Below, piece after piece: positions 25,543-37,409 of a stretch of DNA of 64,000 nt. The stretch lies in assembly GCA_900618425.1 (NCBI GenBank), contig UZAN01039468.1, positions 52,207 through 116,206 of the forward strand, written 5' to 3'. The position numbers were made by a program, and so were the translations under genes. Numbering within the stretch: the first letter of the stretch is position 1; each line of letters begins with the position of its first letter. This DNA comes from Echinostoma caproni (lineage: Eukaryota > Platyhelminthes > Trematoda > Plagiorchiida > Echinostomatidae). The notes under the pieces were generated by a model. That model searched no databases. It was not told where the DNA came from and worked only from the letters and a program-made list of their open reading frames with translations.

Positions 25543-25712
25543 TGTAATGGAAATGTTTTTGATAACCGACAAAGAGCACTAGACAGCAATTGTTTCCTGT
25601 TTGGAACTCATCCTCAGTGTGTAATGTGTTGTGTTCCTGTCAGGACTCGAACCGCGAACCTTCGGGTTGGGACTTCAAGCCTTTACCCTTGAGCCACACG
25701 GTCCACGGTGCA
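25543..25712 (-). repeat. SINE family A copy: A box, B box, degenerate hammerhead
   Basis: This is the best-preserved tRNA-like head in the window. On the minus strand the A box is TGTGGCTCAAGGGTAAAGG (about 25680-25698) and the B box is a perfect GGTTCGAGTCC (25653-25643). The family A body follows (GAGTTCCAAACAGGAAAC, then CTAGTGCTCTTTGTCGG) down to about 25543. The hammerhead is damaged: CTGATGA has become AGGATGA and the GAAA junction is altered, so it is predicted inactive. The head pairs poorly as a real tRNA. Confidence 0.7.
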
Positions 25713-25810
25713 AATGGCTCAATTGTTCTAGAGGATCATGTTTGCACTAATTCATTCGAATGTCAACAAGCATCAGACACTCTTGATGGTACTGGTAATT
25801 CCGCAAAATT

Positions 25811-25848
25811 GAATGAGCTAATCCAAGTTTGATACTCTGAAAAAGATA
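25811..25848 (+). repeat. SINE family A tail, opposite orientation
   Basis: GAGCTAATCCAAGTTTGATAC matches the tail of the 7862-8120 copy and runs on the plus strand, next to a minus-strand copy. The locus is therefore two inserted or rearranged copies, as at 7.74-8.12 kb. Confidence 0.5.
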
Positions 25849-26837
25849 CATCATCACTATTTACAGGTGCTGAGTAACTCAGCACTTCATTCCCAAGACT
25901 TCTGTGAATTATGATTTGCTTAGCGCCAAAATCCAATTGGTCACAGTATACCGCGACATTTCTGATGAAGAATGTGGTTTGTTCTGAACAAATATTCTCC
26001 TGCGTCCTGATTTAAACTGGCTTGCTTTTAATCAATCATTATGGATTATATTCTGTCAAATAAGATGTAAAATGTTGCAGCTTAATAATTGACACATTAT
26101 CTGTTATTGAGATAAATATTGTTTAAAATTATATTTATTTGTGAATAAAAATGTTACAAGTAATTGTTTTGCTAAATCATAAATGAAAGAATATTCCAAA
26201 AGTAGAAGAACTATTTAATTTCATTTGTTAGTCTATTTTTCTGTCTCTTTGTTTAAATAATTGCCATTGCAAACAACCAGCATATTTTTCTGTTTATATG
26301 GTGTAACTAAAACTGAAACATCAGTCAACCTGGCAGTAACTAAACGGTCATACATCATCGCTGTTGCTCATGGAATTTGTAAACATTGTGTACTTTTCTA
26401 CTGTCGGATCATTTTCACCTTAATCCTAATGTACGAATTTAACCAAGATTTAGGCGTGGACGTTGCCCCAGTTACGATGACGGATTCTGTGCAGTCTCCA
26501 TTCAGATAACCATAGAATGAAGTAGTGCAGTGTCAATTGAACGGCATGTTGTCTCCTCATCGCAGCAGAAGTTCCATTCTGCACTTCTGAATGGTTGATG
26601 GAGGTAAACAGTACTGCTTTACAGGGGGAAGTGCATTCTGTCTACTAGTCTGCAAACTGGATGTTCAATGAATTAAATGAATAAACTTCACCATACTGAA
26701 TATGTTTATGTTTAGTAGGTTTACTATCCTCAGAGTTTGGACAGTCGTGCCCCGTAAGAAATCGTTTCCGGTGGCAAGCATCTGTGATTATAAGCAAAAG
26801 TTTTTCGAACGGGACTCAAAACTCATTATTCTCAGCA
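25849..26837. other. Stretch without recognised genes
   Basis: AT-rich with short open frames only. 26261-26509 (plus) is open for 82 codons but shows no domain. Confidence 0.4.
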
Positions 26838-27545
26838 NNNNNNNNNNNNNNNNNNNNNNNNNNNNNNNNNNNNNNNNNNNNNNNNNNNNNNNNNNNNNNN
26901 NNNNNNNNNNNNNNNNNNNNNNNNNNNNNNNNNNNNNNNNNNNNNNNNNNNNNNNNNNNNNNNNNNNNNNNNNNNNNNNNNNNNNNNNNNNNNNNNNNNN
27001 NNNNNNNNNNNNNNNNNNNNNNNNNNNNNNNNNNNNNNNNNNNNNNNNNNNNNNNNNNNNNNNNNNNNNNNNNNNNNNNNNNNNNNNNNNNNNNNNNNNN
27101 NNNNNNNNNNNNNNNNNNNNNNNNNNNNNNNNNNNNNNNNNNNNNNNNNNNNNNNNNNNNNNNNNNNNNNNNNNNNNNNNNNNNNNNNNNNNNNNNNNNN
27201 NNNNNNNNNNNNNNNNNNNNNNNNNNNNNNNNNNNNNNNNNNNNNNNNNNNNNNNNNNNNNNNNNNNNNNNNNNNNNNNNNNNNNNNNNNNNNNNNNNNN
27301 NNNNNNNNNNNNNNNNNNNNNNNNNNNNNNNNNNNNNNNNNNNNNNNNNNNNNNNNNNNNNNNNNNNNNNNNNNNNNNNNNNNNNNNNNNNNNNNNNNNN
27401 NNNNNNNNNNNNNNNNNNNNNNNNNNNNNNNNNNNNNNNNNNNNNNNNNNNNNNNNNNNNNNNNNNNNNNNNNNNNNNNNNNNNNNNNNNNNNNNNNNNN
27501 NNNNNNNNNNNNNNNNNNNNNNNNNNNNNNNNNNNNNNNNNNNNN
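26838..27545. other. Assembly gap (708 N)
   Basis: Run of undetermined bases. Open frames that cross it are artefacts. Confidence 1.
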
Positions 27546-29394
27546 CTCTGCCTAATCTCTCGGTAGTACATAACTTCATTTTACAGCCCTGGGTCATTGC
27601 CCGCACACGAGAGTTTATTTAATCGGCAACGACTGATGCAATTATCGACTAATGCAGTAAGCCAAAGCTGGGAATACGCAATGCACATGTTCACCCTAAT
27701 GTCCAAATATATGCCAATACTTTGTTGCTCGTGATCACTAGATCCGGATGAAACACCTGTCCGCCGCAATTAGATGAACATGATACCAATCTACATACAA
27801 TGGACTAAAATGTAAGGAGTTATCTAAAATCCAAAGATAGATAGCTGTAAACAAAAACGCTGTCCATTCCCGGTGACTGTGTGTCTACATTTCTCATGCA
27901 TGATAATGTCTGATTGAAGACTTCGCGCAACTTTCAGTCTTTTAATTTTCAAATATCAATCTGAAACTGCATACGAAACTTCCCACGGTAAACTTGGTAT
28001 GAATGATTCCAACTGTTCAAATGTACATATATTTTCGGGAATAAAATGTGGCCAAACACTGATGAAAAGGTGATAAACGAAACTCATTTATCGACATCGG
28101 TCAAGGCAAAACAGCGAGGAAATAGATCTCTTTCCAAAATATTTCGGCTAAAACTTTGTTGAATTTTCTGGGGCATTCTCGGACATTGGAACAAGCTGAA
28201 AAACATAAGTAAAACTGATGAGGACGCAGTGGTTAATCGCTGAGACTTTTGCACTTTTTTCAATAGTTTGCTAGTGGTGTCAAAAGAATACAATTTTTTA
28301 TGAGAATTATGTGATTGAAAGTTGCATTTGTTGTGTCAGTAAAAATATCAGAATATTGTGAGGATTGCTGCAATGAGCTCCACAGCAGGACCACTACTAT
28401 GAATTTATTTTAACTGATGCGCTTTTCAGTTGAAAAGAATTTGGATTTTCTTGTCAAATGTCTGTCTGAATAAGAGAGGTATGTATATATGAAACTAAAG
28501 TCACAATTGAACCATTATCAGTGCGAAAAATGACCACTAGTGGCCATCGGTTTCTTCAGTTCAAGAGGGAAATACTCAGGAGGTTGGTGGTGAGTTACTT
28601 CAATACACCAAATCTTCAGATAGGAAACTCAGTACAAGAAAGACGAATACTTGTCAATTTTATTCATAAATATTCCTTAACCTAAGAATTATATTGATGT
28701 AATCATCAGTAATCAGAGCCAAAAAGTAATAAAATCGAACTGTTATTCAGACGTGAGCAAAAAGGAGCTGTGAAAACAGGGTCGTTCAGTTCATCAGACA
28801 AAATTTGACCAGACGATGTTTGAGCCTTTAGACGACCAAATAACCGTAGACTTCGCAACACAACTGCACGGAGTAGATTGAATAGAATGTGAGAAATAAA
28901 ATGTAGAGTTTAATTTTGGTCTCTCATCTAGTCCCAGTTTCGTTCATAGACTGCCAACAATGAAGTTACAGTCTACCGATTTGGCCTATCTTGTTCTAGT
29001 GGATATGTTTTTCTCAAATTGTTAATTGGGCGTTTTATTCTCTCTGCCGCTCAGCTGAGTCTAATGCCGTGAATGTATCATGGTTTATATTGAAAGAGAA
29101 AAATAAGTTCTCTCTAGCGGGCTCTTCTCACGATTTATTAATATTGTTATCGAAGTCTCTTAGGCGAGTGACACTTCAAAATAGATGAAATTTTCAGCGC
29201 AAACAAGCAATCGTTGACCAAAAGAATTTTGCTCTCTTAATAGCCAAGTTTCTGCACCAAACTACTGCAGCACAAACCTAACCCATCGCGGACAGCCTCA
29301 TGTCACGACGGTAACACATGTCTAAATTTGGGGAATGCCAATAGACCGGCTTGTATACGAGCTGTCATTTAACATGCGATGCCTGCACACACGA
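27546..29394. other. Stretch without recognised genes
   Basis: GAGGACGCAGTGGTTAATCG near 28.22 kb looks like the 5' half of a Ser/Leu tRNA, but no B box follows at the right spacing. Nothing else is recognised. Confidence 0.4.
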
Positions 29395-29595
29395 TTAGGG
29401 GCGATGCGAGTTGGAACTGTGCATCCATCCCCCTTCCTTGTGCCTTTTCCCATCAGTGCTGGATAATTTGAAGCCGACTAACTTTAAGTTGTTTATTAAA
29501 TGCGTTTTCCAACAAATATACAAGGCGTAGGACACTTTTCGATTAAAAAGTGAAATCAAAAGTCCACCGATGATAAGAAGAACTGCGATTGTCAT
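29395..29595 (-). CDS. Small ORF with N-terminal membrane helix (tentative)
   Basis: This is a 66-codon frame starting with ATG. Residues 1-17 (MTIAVLLIIGGLLISLF) form a plausible transmembrane or signal-anchor helix. A basic segment and a His/Ser-rich end follow. There is no acceptor just upstream and no family match, so this may be a terminal exon of a membrane protein or chance. Confidence 0.2.
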   Translation of the reverse strand: MTIAVLLIIGGLLISLFNRKVSYALYICWKTHLINNLKLVGFKLSSTDGKRHKEGGWMHSSNSHRP

Positions 29596-30033
29596 GTTAT
29601 GAACATGTAATAGATTGTTCGCGATCCATTATCGTTCATGTTGAACGCTGCTCTGATATGCTCCGGCAAATAGGAATCCTCTTGAAGCAAACGCATCTGA
29701 TCCGCGTTTGTACTTTAAACACAAGCGATGTTTCCATTTGATATCTTATGTCCAGTTTATCCCCTGGAGAGTCCACACGTTTCTACTCCATCGATCGGGA
29801 TCTGCCACCACGTGACAGAAAATAACTAAATAAAAATTGGGCCAGCACGTAATCCTTTCTCGGCCACTGGAAATAAAACCATCTACGCGTTGCAGACTGA
29901 ATCAAACTTGTCATTTTTGAGTTTTCCTAGACGACGTTTCTGAGGCATAATTGAGGCAATGAAGCAGTCAGCAAGTTATTTCATTGGGCAACCATTGTGT
30001 TTTACGTCTAAACCCAGACTCACATGATGATAG
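29596..30033. other. Non-coding stretch, nothing recognised
   Basis: No supported feature. Confidence 0.45.
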
Positions 30034-30190
30034 TTGCATAGCGGTTTAATCGCTATCGCCGGAGTGCTTTGGATCCTGTGGTCCGAAGTTCGAACCCCTC
30101 CACCGCCACCTGACTTCGGTGGTAAGCGGCTTCACTGTCACCTGGTTCATTACAACTTCTAAATTATTGGGGCCCTTATATGATTAGCCG
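30034..30190 (+). repeat. tRNA-derived SINE, family B
   Basis: An A-box-like TAGCGGTTTAATCGCTATCG and a B-box GTTCGAACCCC (about 30088-30098) have tRNA spacing. The body contains CACCTGACTTCGGTGG, which folds on itself, and TTATTGGGGCCCTTATATG, which recurs inverted near 37.51 kb. No hammerhead core was found. Confidence 0.5.
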
Positions 30191-31719
30191 CGAGGTTTTG
30201 TCATTTTTCACTACTAAACAGCAGAACCTTGTGACAATGCAATTTCCCCCGTCTGTTATTGATCACACTGAACATGTGTAATAAAACAACTAATAACGAA
30301 TTGCAGTTACTTCACATATATGAATTCTTTGAATAGACTACTAAGATTTCTTATCTTAAGCTATCTCCTATTTCTCAGCCAGAAGAACTTCACTTTGTCT
30401 TCAATTGTTCCGGAAACCATTGTAATGGAATAGATCTATTCACAGTTGAACTCTTCAACACCAACTTTTATTGTTGCATCATCCGTCGGACAGAATGATC
30501 CCTGTTGAGCACCCGAACCAGGGGAATTCCGCCAACCGGGTATTCAGTTTTTCTAAAACAAGCCCAAGTTTTATAGTTTTAATTTTAGTCAATTCAAACA
30601 ATAGGCTTGTTTGCGTGCACTAGGATGCCTCTTGGTTGACTCCACAGCTACCGTGTGAAACAACACATTATTTGAAGTTTTTAAATCGAATTTCAAATTC
30701 AAATTTGGTCATGTAAATTACCTAATTACCAACCGCTTGTTTGACAGCTGATTTTTAAATGTGTGTTTCACGGAAATATTCAATTACATATTAGTGTGAG
30801 AACAGAGAGTCTCACCGAGCGCTTGTATTATCACTGTCGGTGATTAGGTTTGTCCAATCAAGTTTACTGAACCAAATCATTCATTGATTGTCTTTGTGGG
30901 AAATTCCGTGATGATCTAAGCGCAATCAACCTATGAACTAAATTGACTATTATAAACGTATAGTTGAACAACAACAAACTGAATTTAATAATTGCGTTCA
31001 CTGTTGATGATGTTAACTTTGATCTTACCCATAGAAAAGTTTAAACGGCTTGGGTAATATTTTTTCTAGGAGACTTTTGGTATAGACCAAACAGATAAAA
31101 GCATACAAAGGATATTGCATTTAGGATGAGAATGTGGTGGCAAATGATATGCAAAAGCAATGGCTCTCATGCAGTGCAAGCGGAATTTCAATATTTGATG
31201 AGCCAATCAGTATGCATCCTGCATTACTCTGATATCAAAAAAAACGGGATTTCCTGAGTGAACAGTTCACCAGATGAACTCAAGCATGACTGGAATAACA
31301 TTCATTTAAACGGGATTCATATAAATCTTTTCATGAGTTAGCGTAAATCGACATGCTACTAATTCCGATGCAGGAAGTAAGCGTAAAGTAAAAAGAATAC
31401 AAACGTGTTGAGGATGGTTATAACCGATCCTATCAAATAAGCAAAGAGACAGTCGAGGTTTGTCGTCTTTTCTTGGTTGTCACCCAATCAATCACTTGTG
31501 ACACGCTCGTTTCTCGCTTGCCAGTAAAGGCACTGCCCACTGCAAGTGTTTGCTGATAACCGGTGAAGGGTGAATAATAAATCACCCAGGGATTTCCTGA
31601 TTACCAAAGCCATATTTCTCCTTCAAAATAATGATACAAGCTTCAGGAAGGAATGAGAGGGCCAATTAAACGAATGCCGTACAACACACAATGGAGCATG
31701 GGGCATGTCAGGCGGTGGT
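30191..31719. other. Stretch without recognised genes
   Basis: No supported exon, RNA gene or named repeat. Confidence 0.4.
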
Positions 31720-31792
31720 GGTGGGATTTGAACACACATTCTTCCGGGGTGACCATGTCTTTACGTTGCCCCCGGGCCACCGCCACCCGGTA
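31720..31792 (-). repeat. tRNA-like segment, probable SINE head
   Basis: On the minus strand, GGTGGCCCGGGGGCAAC (A-box position) and TGTTCAAATCCC (B box, 31734-31723) have tRNA-like spacing, with complementary ends GGTGGCGGTGG/CCACCACCACC. The long G/C run and an unpaired anticodon arm argue against a functional tRNA. Confidence 0.4.
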
Positions 31793-32437
31793 CTAAGTAT
31801 TAAAGAGAACAATAGAGGGAGCTTGTCTCAGTCTCGTCATTGAATCGTGAACAAAGTGATAAACGTAGCCCGGTTTGCAGTGCGTATTCAAGGTTTCATT
31901 TGGTTGCATAATATCCCAGAGATTCTCTGAAGGGTCGAGGCATTCCGAAGTGTTCTAATGATGAATACTTTTCGCTTGTTTACCTTTGTCATTTTCTCCG
32001 GTTTTGTAAATTCCACGGATCGATGATCAATGAATATCCCCCTTGAATTCGTTTATAGAGAACATTTTTTTACTATTTCAAGCTCCAAGCAGTCCTTTGA
32101 AGAAACTGCATCTTTCAATTTGTGAATTATGGCCACAAGGCTGTAAATATTAATCTAATAACGCGTCGTCCTCACTTTAAAATACTCATTTCTACGCAGT
32201 TGCATCCAAATGGTTAAATAATTTAACATACAATATAACTCTAAGTGATCTAATTATTTTGGCCGGTTGCTGAATTCCTGGCAAGACGCAATGTTTTGAA
32301 TGGCCATGGTTAACTTATGGCGCCATTCACACGAAAAGCACCAAATGTGTACTCGTGATAGTAGCGGTTCCGAGTCTCGACGGTCCCAAACTCATCATGA
32401 ATAAGTCAATCACACGTAGTTCTAATCGGGTCCACTG
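31793..32437. other. Downstream flank of the UNC5-like gene
   Basis: This would hold the 3' UTR and downstream sequence of the minus-strand gene ending at 32438. No recognisable exon. Confidence 0.35.
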
Positions 32438-32782
32438 CTACTGCATTCTTTTGCCAGTAATACTGGTTGTTGTCGAGGAATAACAGCAGTACGAATCTTC
32501 CCAATTTCTCACTTGGGAAACACACAATATTTTTCGTAAGATATTCATATCTGTATATTCGTTGAACTTGTCTTGATACAAAGATATTACGATTGACGGA
32601 AACACTTGATTCTCCTTCAAAATGCATTTCACAAATTCTTCGATGCATGCAGGTTCAAAACCGGAAAAAGCCGCGTATCGCCAGATCTTATCTCTTTGGT
32701 TAGGCATGTCAATCGCTGTCGTCAAACAATCGCAAACATTTATAGTACTTTGAGGTTGTAAGTCCTGGGGAATGAGAATATA
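32438..32782 (-). CDS. UNC5/netrin-receptor-like death domain, terminal exon
   Basis: The frame opens after a TTTTAG acceptor (32785-32783) or a very strong TATTCTCATTCCCCAG acceptor ending at 32765; both keep one phase. It runs to a stop at 32438. It reads ILIPQDLQPQSTINVCDCL, AIDMPNQRDKIWRYAAF, PACIEEF, FPSIVISLYQD and TDMNILRKIL. This lines up with the UNC5 death domain in order and spacing: an F/I-I-P lead-in, Cys then L-D-x-P-N, Trp-Arg, then Phe 16 residues on, P-x-x-V-I-x-L, and D-L-N-x-L-x-x-x-L. There is a six-residue insertion after the Phe. UNC5 proteins are membrane receptors for netrin in axon guidance, and the death domain is their cytoplasmic C terminus. Divergence is high; another ZU5-UPA-death family such as ankyrin or PIDD is possible. 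Confidence 0.6.
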   Translation of the reverse strand, partial: YILIPQDLQPQSTINVCDCLTTAIDMPNQRDKIWRYAAFSGFEPACIEEFVKCILKENQVFPSIVISLYQDKFNEYTDMNILRKILCVSQVRNWEDSYCCYSSTTTSITGKRMQ

Positions 32783-32881
32783 CTAAAATGAATGAATGTG
32801 TAAGCATAGATACCACAAATTATCCCAACGAATGGTGGAACACATTTCAGTGTATTCGATGAAGTCGGGTCCGTATCCTAC

Positions 32882-32967
32882 ATTGAATAATCCGATGGTC
32901 ACTCGGAACTCGGGGTAGTCTATTGCCAAACACCTCATAATTACCACACACGTAATTGATCCCGTGT
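32882..32967 (-). CDS. UNC5-like exon, end of UPA domain
   Basis: The exon opens after an ATATTTGAAACAG acceptor and reads GSITCVVIMRCLAIDYPEFR, then VTIGLFN. The C-x-V-x-M-R-x-L-A pattern followed by a beta strand sits where UNC5 has its UPA end, just before the death domain. A phase-0 donor AAT|GTAGGA at 32881 gives a 99-nt intron to 32783. Reading straight through hits a stop (TAG at 32785-32783), so an intron is required. The donor is weak, so the exact end is uncertain. Confidence 0.45.
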
Positions 32968-33073
32968 CCTGTTTCAAATATTTATTTCATAACTGTAATG
33001 CAACCTTTCTGTTGAACAATGTGCCCCAAGCTATCAAACGGGCTAAATGTCAGCGAAGTGAACACATTGAATA

Positions 33074-33265
33074 TTATATTATATCTCTGATCTCATAAGC
33101 TTCGTCCCTCTGTGTTGAACACGAGAAATGAAACGTTAAATGCATGATTTTGATGACGAGAACATTTTCTCGTTTGCACATGCTAATTGTTAGGCTTGCC
33201 CGTATATGATCAAACGGTACCGCCTCCGGGGTCATTCGCGAAGACCATACAGAACAATCCGATTT
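33074..33265 (-). CDS. UNC5-like exon, UPA domain
   Basis: The frame reads KSDCSVWSSRMTPEAVPFDH, then IRASLTISMCKRE and a hydrophobic IKIMHLTFHF strand. S-x-W-x-S-x-M with P-F-x-H about ten residues on matches the UPA segment of UNC5 proteins (S-L-W-K-S ... I-P-F-Y-H). The 5' boundary is the end of a 36-nt intron (33301-33266, GTAGGT...TTTAAG) that preserves the frame. I found no good donor before the stop at 33074, so the 3' end is open. Confidence 0.4.
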   Translation of the reverse strand, partial: KSDCSVWSSRMTPEAVPFDHIRASLTISMCKRENVLVIKIMHLTFHFSCSTQRDEAYEIRDII

Positions 33266-33301
33266 CTTAAAATATACTTTAATACAAAATAACCTACCTA
33301 C

Positions 33302-33388
33302 CCTTACAGGTGTGCACTTTATAAGTAGGTTGTCTACACACGAATGAGAATTACTCCCGAAAATTTGCCCTTTTGACGACATTCTCAT
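33302..33388 (-). CDS. UNC5-like upstream exon piece (tentative)
   Basis: An open frame precedes the 36-nt intron and contains FGSNSHSCVDNLLIKCTPVR. It is joined in phase 0 to the UPA exon. It would be the segment between ZU5 and UPA. Its own acceptor was not identified. ZU5, membrane and Ig/TSP1 exons should lie at higher coordinates and were not found with confidence. Confidence 0.3.
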
Positions 33389-36300
33389 GGTGCTGTTTTC
33401 AGTATTTCATAGAAAATTCGGCGAAAACGAAAATCCATGAACCTGGTTTACACCAAAAGAAAAGCGAGTAAATATCACTAAGGAGTATAAAAAGGTAAAC
33501 GAAGCCAAGTTCACACATTTTGACTGAGTTATTCTCCATCACAAATGTGCTTTTTCAACATTCAGTCACGGCGCTGATCATAACAACTCCTTAATAGTGG
33601 CTTTTTCGGATAACACTGCATTTGCTGAGTGTCCCCAAAGGATAATGTCATATATATGCCCTATAATTAACTACTGCCCACCTATGAAAAACTAGCGGTA
33701 TCTTCATCGACCTGAAACAACATGGTAGGCGAATAATTATTTTCGTTGTCACCTGTTTCCATGCTTCAGTGTACATTGCACTATATTAAAGGAGGGCTTT
33801 TACCATGGGCGGAATATATTGTCGTATTGTGTATTATAATTCCCACCTTTTAGAGTACGAAATCTACGCCAAACAAATCAGGACAGAAGAGGTTTTAAAA
33901 CGCATTTCAGGGATTGCGATTTTAGAGTGAGTGGAATACTTTGAAGAAGATCATATCAAAACGAAAATAATGTTTTGTGGACCACACAACCGGAGCGTTC
34001 GATTTGCCAAAACCTGACTCGTTAAGCAGAGGAGTGATGTGTTGGGGGGGGGGGGTNGTGGTGTTCACTTCACTGAACCATACGCTCTCCGGACACGGTC
34101 GAATGTCCCAGGTGCTTAATACACCTCAATGCTGGCCCAGTCAGTCCGGTGAGGGTGGATGGCCATGGTTCGCGCAGTATTGTGCTTACCTAACTAATTT
34201 TTTGAACGTCACTCTTGTGGATAATAAACCGTCAGCAGAAGAACAAGATGAATCCACAGGTTTTATCCAAGATTTACCCAGTCAAACTTTACAACATTCT
34301 TCGTTTACTTCCCCTTACTTTTTAAAATCTTGATAAGACTATAAAATCAATACCATTGAACATCGCTTTAACCTTCAATCTCATAAATTACAAATGCCAA
34401 GATGTACCTTTTCTGTTTATCAATAAATCTTTCTCATCAATCGATAAACCGCAAAAATATTTACTATCAGTTATTATCAGTGTAACCCGATTTGGTATGA
34501 TTATGTGCATGCTTGGCCCAAAATACGGTGAAGGAATTTTCTATATCATTGCATGCTTGCGGCCAGATAATATACCTTGCGATAGATGTTCTCAGTTCAC
34601 TAAAATGTATGATTAACAATAACCACTGGCGTGATAACTTTGAGTTCACACCTCACTCATGGCTGCAATATTGTCTAGTGTGATGGATTCAAGCCAATAA
34701 ACGAGCGAGACACTGAGGTGAGATGAGAAACTGCGTGGCGCGAGATAGGTCTTAAGCCTTACCTGACACGCGATAAGCATTTATCAATATGGGGATAAAC
34801 ACACGGAGAGTTAAGCCAAATGAGTGCAGCAGTTGTAGATCGCATGCGGTGGATCACTTGAGTAAGATATCTTTGCTGATAGACATCGTTGACCTNCAAA
34901 TCGACCACAGTCGTGGATGGGATGTATCTCGAAGTGAAGTAGGTTTTACACAAACACAAAATCTTCAGAAATTATATCCATGCTGGTATTGTTTGATGAA
35001 TAGAAAAGCGATTAAAAATAAGCAACTGCTCGCATTGCGTTACCTAGTGAATTATTTTGGACTTATATATCTTGTTCTTTAGTTGAGGTCGATATATCAC
35101 ACTATGCTGTACGCTGTATCCGATAATATCACTGACCAAGACGGATATACACAGACGGAGTTGCTCTAGGATTTTTCTACGGTGTTGCACAAACTTGACA
35201 AAATGCCAGGCATAAACAAGCATTTAAAGTAGAACAAAAAGGTAACGAAGCCTCAATCACTCAAATCCCAAGGGTTGCATATCCATCGGCAGTTGTAATT
35301 CACCCCACGCAACCTGGACTAACCTTAGTCAAACTCATACAATTGAATCCATACAAAATTATTCGGACTATTCCCAGTATTTTTACGACTAAAGAATGCC
35401 TGAGTAGAACAACAAACTACTGAAAAATACCGGGATTTGCTGGTGAATGAAATTTCGTCGATAGCCTATCGTTCTCGATGGATTTCGACAGACCTGAACT
35501 CGAAAAAGACAAAATAATCCAATTGGGTCTTTAGGTAGAAGAATTCCGAAGTGTGATGGCATAAATCTGAAAGTTTCTAATGAATGAGTCCATCACTTAT
35601 TACCTCTCGGATACACTTACGATAGACTATAATTCAAATTCATATTTAATAATCGCTTATTTCCGAAGCACGGAATATTTGACCGCAATATCCTAATTAC
35701 TGATTCAATAGAACTAATCTATCAATAGAATAAAGTCCTCACCAACAAACAAGATTCAACCAGACAAAGAAAATGTTGCACTTAGAAATAACTACTGCGA
35801 ATGGATGGATGACAAATGATTGCTTTCAAAATTGCCTCAAACTGGCACTGGGTGCTTATAAATCACAAAATTCTAACTCTTCTGAAATTTGGGCAGTATT
35901 TCAATTTCGTATTAGATTGATTAATAATGATGATGGTGATCGATTTGTATCACTAGCTCGCCACAACTTAACAACTCAGGTGCTCGGGATGTTCCGTGCA
36001 GCCCCNCACCACGTTTATTCTGTTACAGTTTGAACTATTGAAATTATCCCTGTTGGTGTTCGTCTCCCTGGGGAGGAGTAACGAAGTAAGTGAATTGCAG
36101 AATCACCACTGAAATGTACTTTTTTTAAAGCTTTGCTAAAACGAAACCTACACAAAAGGAACAGCTTGAAGGTGGGAATAGGTGCATACAACTGGTAAGG
36201 TGGTACGGGAAATTAGAACGAACGCATTGTTTTCTTGCCCCTCTCTGCATATGATGGTTTCAACGCTCTTATGCCTAAGCAGTCTCAGATTACTTGTCTT

Positions 36301-37409
36301 ACTCCTGCAACGGTAGGTGGAATTATTTCCGTGTTTGGAATACATTCATCGCAAAATGAAAGCACCTACCCGAAAGCAACTGAAATTTGACCGGCCAGGA
36401 GACTAGCGTCAAAGATGAATATTGATGAAATCGTTGAACCGAACGATTTGCGACTGAGTTCGCGTTCACTCAAGTTCCGTCACACGTCTCTTCGCATTGC
36501 TCTTCTGCGAAGAAACAACTTTCAAATGCAATATAGCGGTTTCCGAAGAATAATAAGGGCAGCTGTCTTCCTTGATGATTCTGGTCAGCAGGGCGTGCCA
36601 TTTAACTTTGACTACAGGGTATCCAGCAGTGAACCTTCACATTGGGAGTCTTTGACCTTCCAAGGTCAAAACCTAGAGTGCGTGGCTTTGTTCGAAAACA
36701 TCAGAACATTGGTGTACTACATCTGCCAACGTGCGAACCTTCAGCTCAATTTGCATAAAGGATTCGAGGGGAGGGGAGTTGTCTAGCCCTAAACCGCTAT
36801 CAGCTGACTGAAACCGCCGAGGTTGACTATGATTGTTTTGTAAGCTTTTCTTGTGCCGCAGTATGACCGTTCTCACTCACCCGTTCATTCTGCGGTACTA
36901 TATAAGAAACATTGTGTCTTCCTCTCGCCTGACTCCCGATGCGTCGAGGCAGCTAAATGAGAGTAACCGGAAGTATTGTATTCCCGCCGAAATGTGCTTT
37001 ATTTTCGATGTGCTAAGTTTTGCTTAGGAAACTGACAACGATTTGAAGCCTCAGCTGATTCCTAATTATCAGTGAAAAACTATAGTAAAAATCTCGTCCT
37101 CCAGTGATGAGCTGTTGCAGTGGATGTATTTACATACTACTTGGTGGTAGGCAACCAGGGCGTATGGGCCGTTATCTCATGGTCTGTTATTGCATATGTG
37201 CATGTATGTGTGGACACCATACAGGAGGAATGCTCTCAAACTTAAAGTAAGCATCCATCGGTTGAAGTCATTTCCGTTCGTGAACGTATCTGCAGAACAT
37301 GAAAGTACGCCGAGCAATTAAATGTAATGGTGGTCAGTGGAAACTGGCATCTGAAATATACATAATTTTCGGTTATTATTTTTTTTATTACACACATTTG
37401 TGTGATGAA
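33389..37409. other. Stretch with unexplained ORFs; possibly UNC5-like introns
   Basis: There are plus-strand frames at 33977-34333 (118 codons, crossing a run of 12 G and one N), 35773-36033 (86 codons) and 36415-36786 (123 codons). None shows a recognised domain. On the minus strand, 34920-34766 is open and ends at a strong CAG|GTAAGG donor (near 34763), so it may be an exon of the UNC5-like gene. Missing upstream exons of that gene are expected in this interval. Confidence 0.3.

Noticed and set aside
25640..25712. Functional tRNA gene on the minus strand
   Set aside because: A and B boxes are excellent but acceptor and anticodon arms do not pair, and family A SINE body with a degenerate hammerhead follows directly.
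26702..27622. Long ORFs of 250-306 codons spanning the first N run
   Set aside because: They consist almost wholly of undetermined bases; openness is an artefact of the gap.
36415..36786. 123-codon plus-strand ORF as a reverse transcriptase or LINE fragment
   Set aside because: No RT motif (such as YADD) in either orientation; left as an unexplained frame.
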